In this document: in pieces, positions 63,301 to 64,000 of the stretch
How the letters are laid out: every line of letters begins with the position of its first letter
Numbering within the stretch: position 1 is the first letter of the stretch
NCBI RefSeq assembly: GCF_019429525.1
Contig: NZ_JAHXZL010000003.1
Span: 406,463 to 470,462 of the forward strand
Reading direction: 5' to 3'
Length of the DNA stretch: 64,000 bases
From: Sphingomonas folli
Lineage (GTDB): Bacteria > Pseudomonadota > Alphaproteobacteria > Sphingomonadales > Sphingomonadaceae
Translations under genes and position numbers: made by a program
The notes under the pieces: generated by a model
Database searches by the model: none
What the model saw: only the letters and a program-made list of their open reading frames with translations
What the model was told of the DNA's origin: nothing

Positions 63301-63319
63301 AGATATACCAGGCATATCT
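63301..63319. promoter_or_regulatory. Palindromic operator between SDR and HxlR genes
   Basis: AGATAT and ATATCT arms, perfect inverted repeat with a 7-base spacer, located 36 bp from the SDR start and 32 bp from the HxlR start. A likely binding site for the HxlR protein controlling both genes. Confidence 0.65.
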
Positions 63320-63351
63320 GCTATCAAGAACGCACCTGGAGTAGCGTAGAT

Positions 63352-63738
63352 ATGGCCGGCGATACTGACCTCGAGGCGCTGTCGTGCAAGGCGATGATGG
63401 ACGTGCCCCGCATCCGTCCCGTGCTCGACAAGATCGCGGACAAGTGGACGATCATGATCCTTACCGTGCTGTGTCCGCAACCGGCCCGCTTCAACGAGAT
63501 CAAGCGTCGCCTAGATGGCATCACCCATAAGTCGCTTGCCGACGCGTTGAAGCGCCTGGAACGCAACGGACTGATTACACGCACCGTGCTTCCAACCAGC
63601 CCGATCGGCGTCGAATATACGATTACACCACTGGGCCACTCGCTACGTGAACCGTTCGACGCGCTCTGCTCGTGGGCGCTAGCTCACGAGCAAGCGTTAG
63701 CCGACGCGGCTGTCGCCTACGACCAATCGCGCGAGTGA
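63352..63738 (+). CDS. HxlR-family transcriptional regulator
   Basis: A 128-residue winged-helix protein. The pattern VLDKIADKWTIMILTVLCPQ, RFNEIKRRLDGITHKSLADA, LKRLERNGLITRTVLPTSP and VEYTITPLGHSL is typical HxlR, beginning near the N-terminal Cys (LSCKAM), which in some members senses reactive electrophiles or disulfide stress. ATG 63352 gives the normal length. It probably represses the divergent SDR gene through the palindrome at 63301. Confidence 0.92.
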   Translation: MAGDTDLEALSCKAMMDVPRIRPVLDKIADKWTIMILTVLCPQPARFNEIKRRLDGITHKSLADALKRLERNGLITRTVLPTSPIGVEYTITPLGHSLREPFDALCSWALAHEQALADAAVAYDQSRE

Positions 63739-63869
63739 CCCTTGTGCTTGACCCAGAAACGGTCACTCAAGAGCTACTCGTCGCTCCCCAACTTCGTTGG
63801 GGTGGACGCCCCCTGACGGCATCGATGTGCCAGAGTGGAGGTGTTGAAACACCACTGTAGGAGGCGTCC

Positions 63870-64000
63870 GTGGGTGAGGTTAGCACAGTCGGCATCGATC
63901 TGGCCAAGTCGGTTTTTCAGGCTCACGGTGAGGATGCGAGCGGCGGGGTCGTGTTCCGCAAGAAGCTTCGGCGTGATCAGGTTCTGCCGTTCTTTTCGAC
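63870..64000 (+). CDS. IS110-family transposase, N-terminal part (cut by window end)
   Basis: GTG 63870 behind TAGGAGGCG opens GEVSTVGIDLAKSVFQAHG, the RuvC-like DEDD start of IS110-family transposases (GIDLAK with the first catalytic Asp). The gene runs off the window after 43 codons. The 130 bp upstream, including a CCCCAAC/GTTGGGG hairpin at 63786-63802, is probably the element's left end; IS110 elements have no long terminal repeats so its border cannot be fixed here. Confidence 0.88.
   Translation, partial: MGEVSTVGIDLAKSVFQAHGEDASGGVVFRKKLRRDQVLPFFS

Noticed and set aside
63786..63802. Rho-independent terminator for the HxlR gene
   Set aside because: The CCCCAAC/GTTGGGG hairpin lacks a T-run and lies in what is probably the left end of the IS110 element.
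1..64000. CRISPR array, tRNA or rRNA genes
   Set aside because: No regularly spaced short repeats and no tRNA- or rRNA-like segments were noticed on reading; a covariance-model scan would be needed for certainty.

Overview
The window is GC-rich, densely packed DNA that looks like an alphaproteobacterium of the sphingomonad group (Sphingomonas or a near relative). Reasons: five large TonB-dependent receptors without N-terminal signalling domains, receptor genes paired with MFS carriers and catabolic enzymes, translational overlaps of the ATGA/TGATG type, and small hydrophilic stress-type proteins beside a manganese catalase. This placement comes from gene content only. No rRNA, tRNA, CRISPR array or replication origin was seen. 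Much of the window is accessory DNA: two IS6-family elements, a third IS6 remnant, three copies of a 205-bp IS6-ended miniature element, IS5 and IS3 debris, and the start of an IS110 element.

Layout. 0-13 kb: tail of an unknown gene; an S9 peptidase with a TonB receptor (probable peptide use); a LysR regulator; a second TonB receptor with a GNAT acetyltransferase; N-formylglutamate amidohydrolase; two overlapping transglutaminase-like genes. 13-22 kb: a probable operon of aldo/keto reductase, LLM flavin monooxygenase, MFS carrier, TonB receptor and Cys-type sulfatase, divergent from a Gfo/Idh/MocA dehydrogenase; this suggests uptake and desulfurisation of an unknown sulfur-containing organic compound. 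22-26 kb: SDR/AraC and TetR/DUF1349-acetyltransferase divergent pairs.

26-47 kb: a catabolic island bracketed by two same-orientation IS6 elements (26049-26879 and 46462-47296). It encodes a double cupin, an alpha/beta-hydrolase fused in frame to SnoaL/NTF2-like domains, an amidase, two TonB receptors, two related MFS carriers, two HisD-family dehydrogenases, an SDR, a MetE-like methyltransferase, an HpcH/HpaI aldolase and a LacI-family regulator. Six copies of a LacI-type operator (consensus TGCATnCGnATGCA) stand in front of essentially every transcription unit, so the island reads as one regulon for import and breakdown of one unidentified substrate.

47-58 kb: a cluster not recognised as a named system: DyP-type peroxidase, an unknown protein, a 1001-aa patatin-like phospholipase with a multi-pass membrane insert, a two-helix membrane coiled-coil protein, a small tail-anchored protein behind a perfect 18-bp palindrome, then a three-gene overlapping operon of lipoprotein, soluble protein and membrane protein. 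It is flanked by IS6-related DNA on both sides. 58-61 kb: small acidic or hydrophilic proteins and a manganese catalase, bracketed by two direct copies of the 205-bp miniature element, each sitting at a gene-truncating junction (an IS6 transposase, a small gene and poxB are cut). 61-64 kb: poxB pseudogene, an SDR/HxlR divergent pair with a palindromic operator, and the start of an IS110 transposase.

All functional assignments rest on reading motifs by eye; no similarity search was run.
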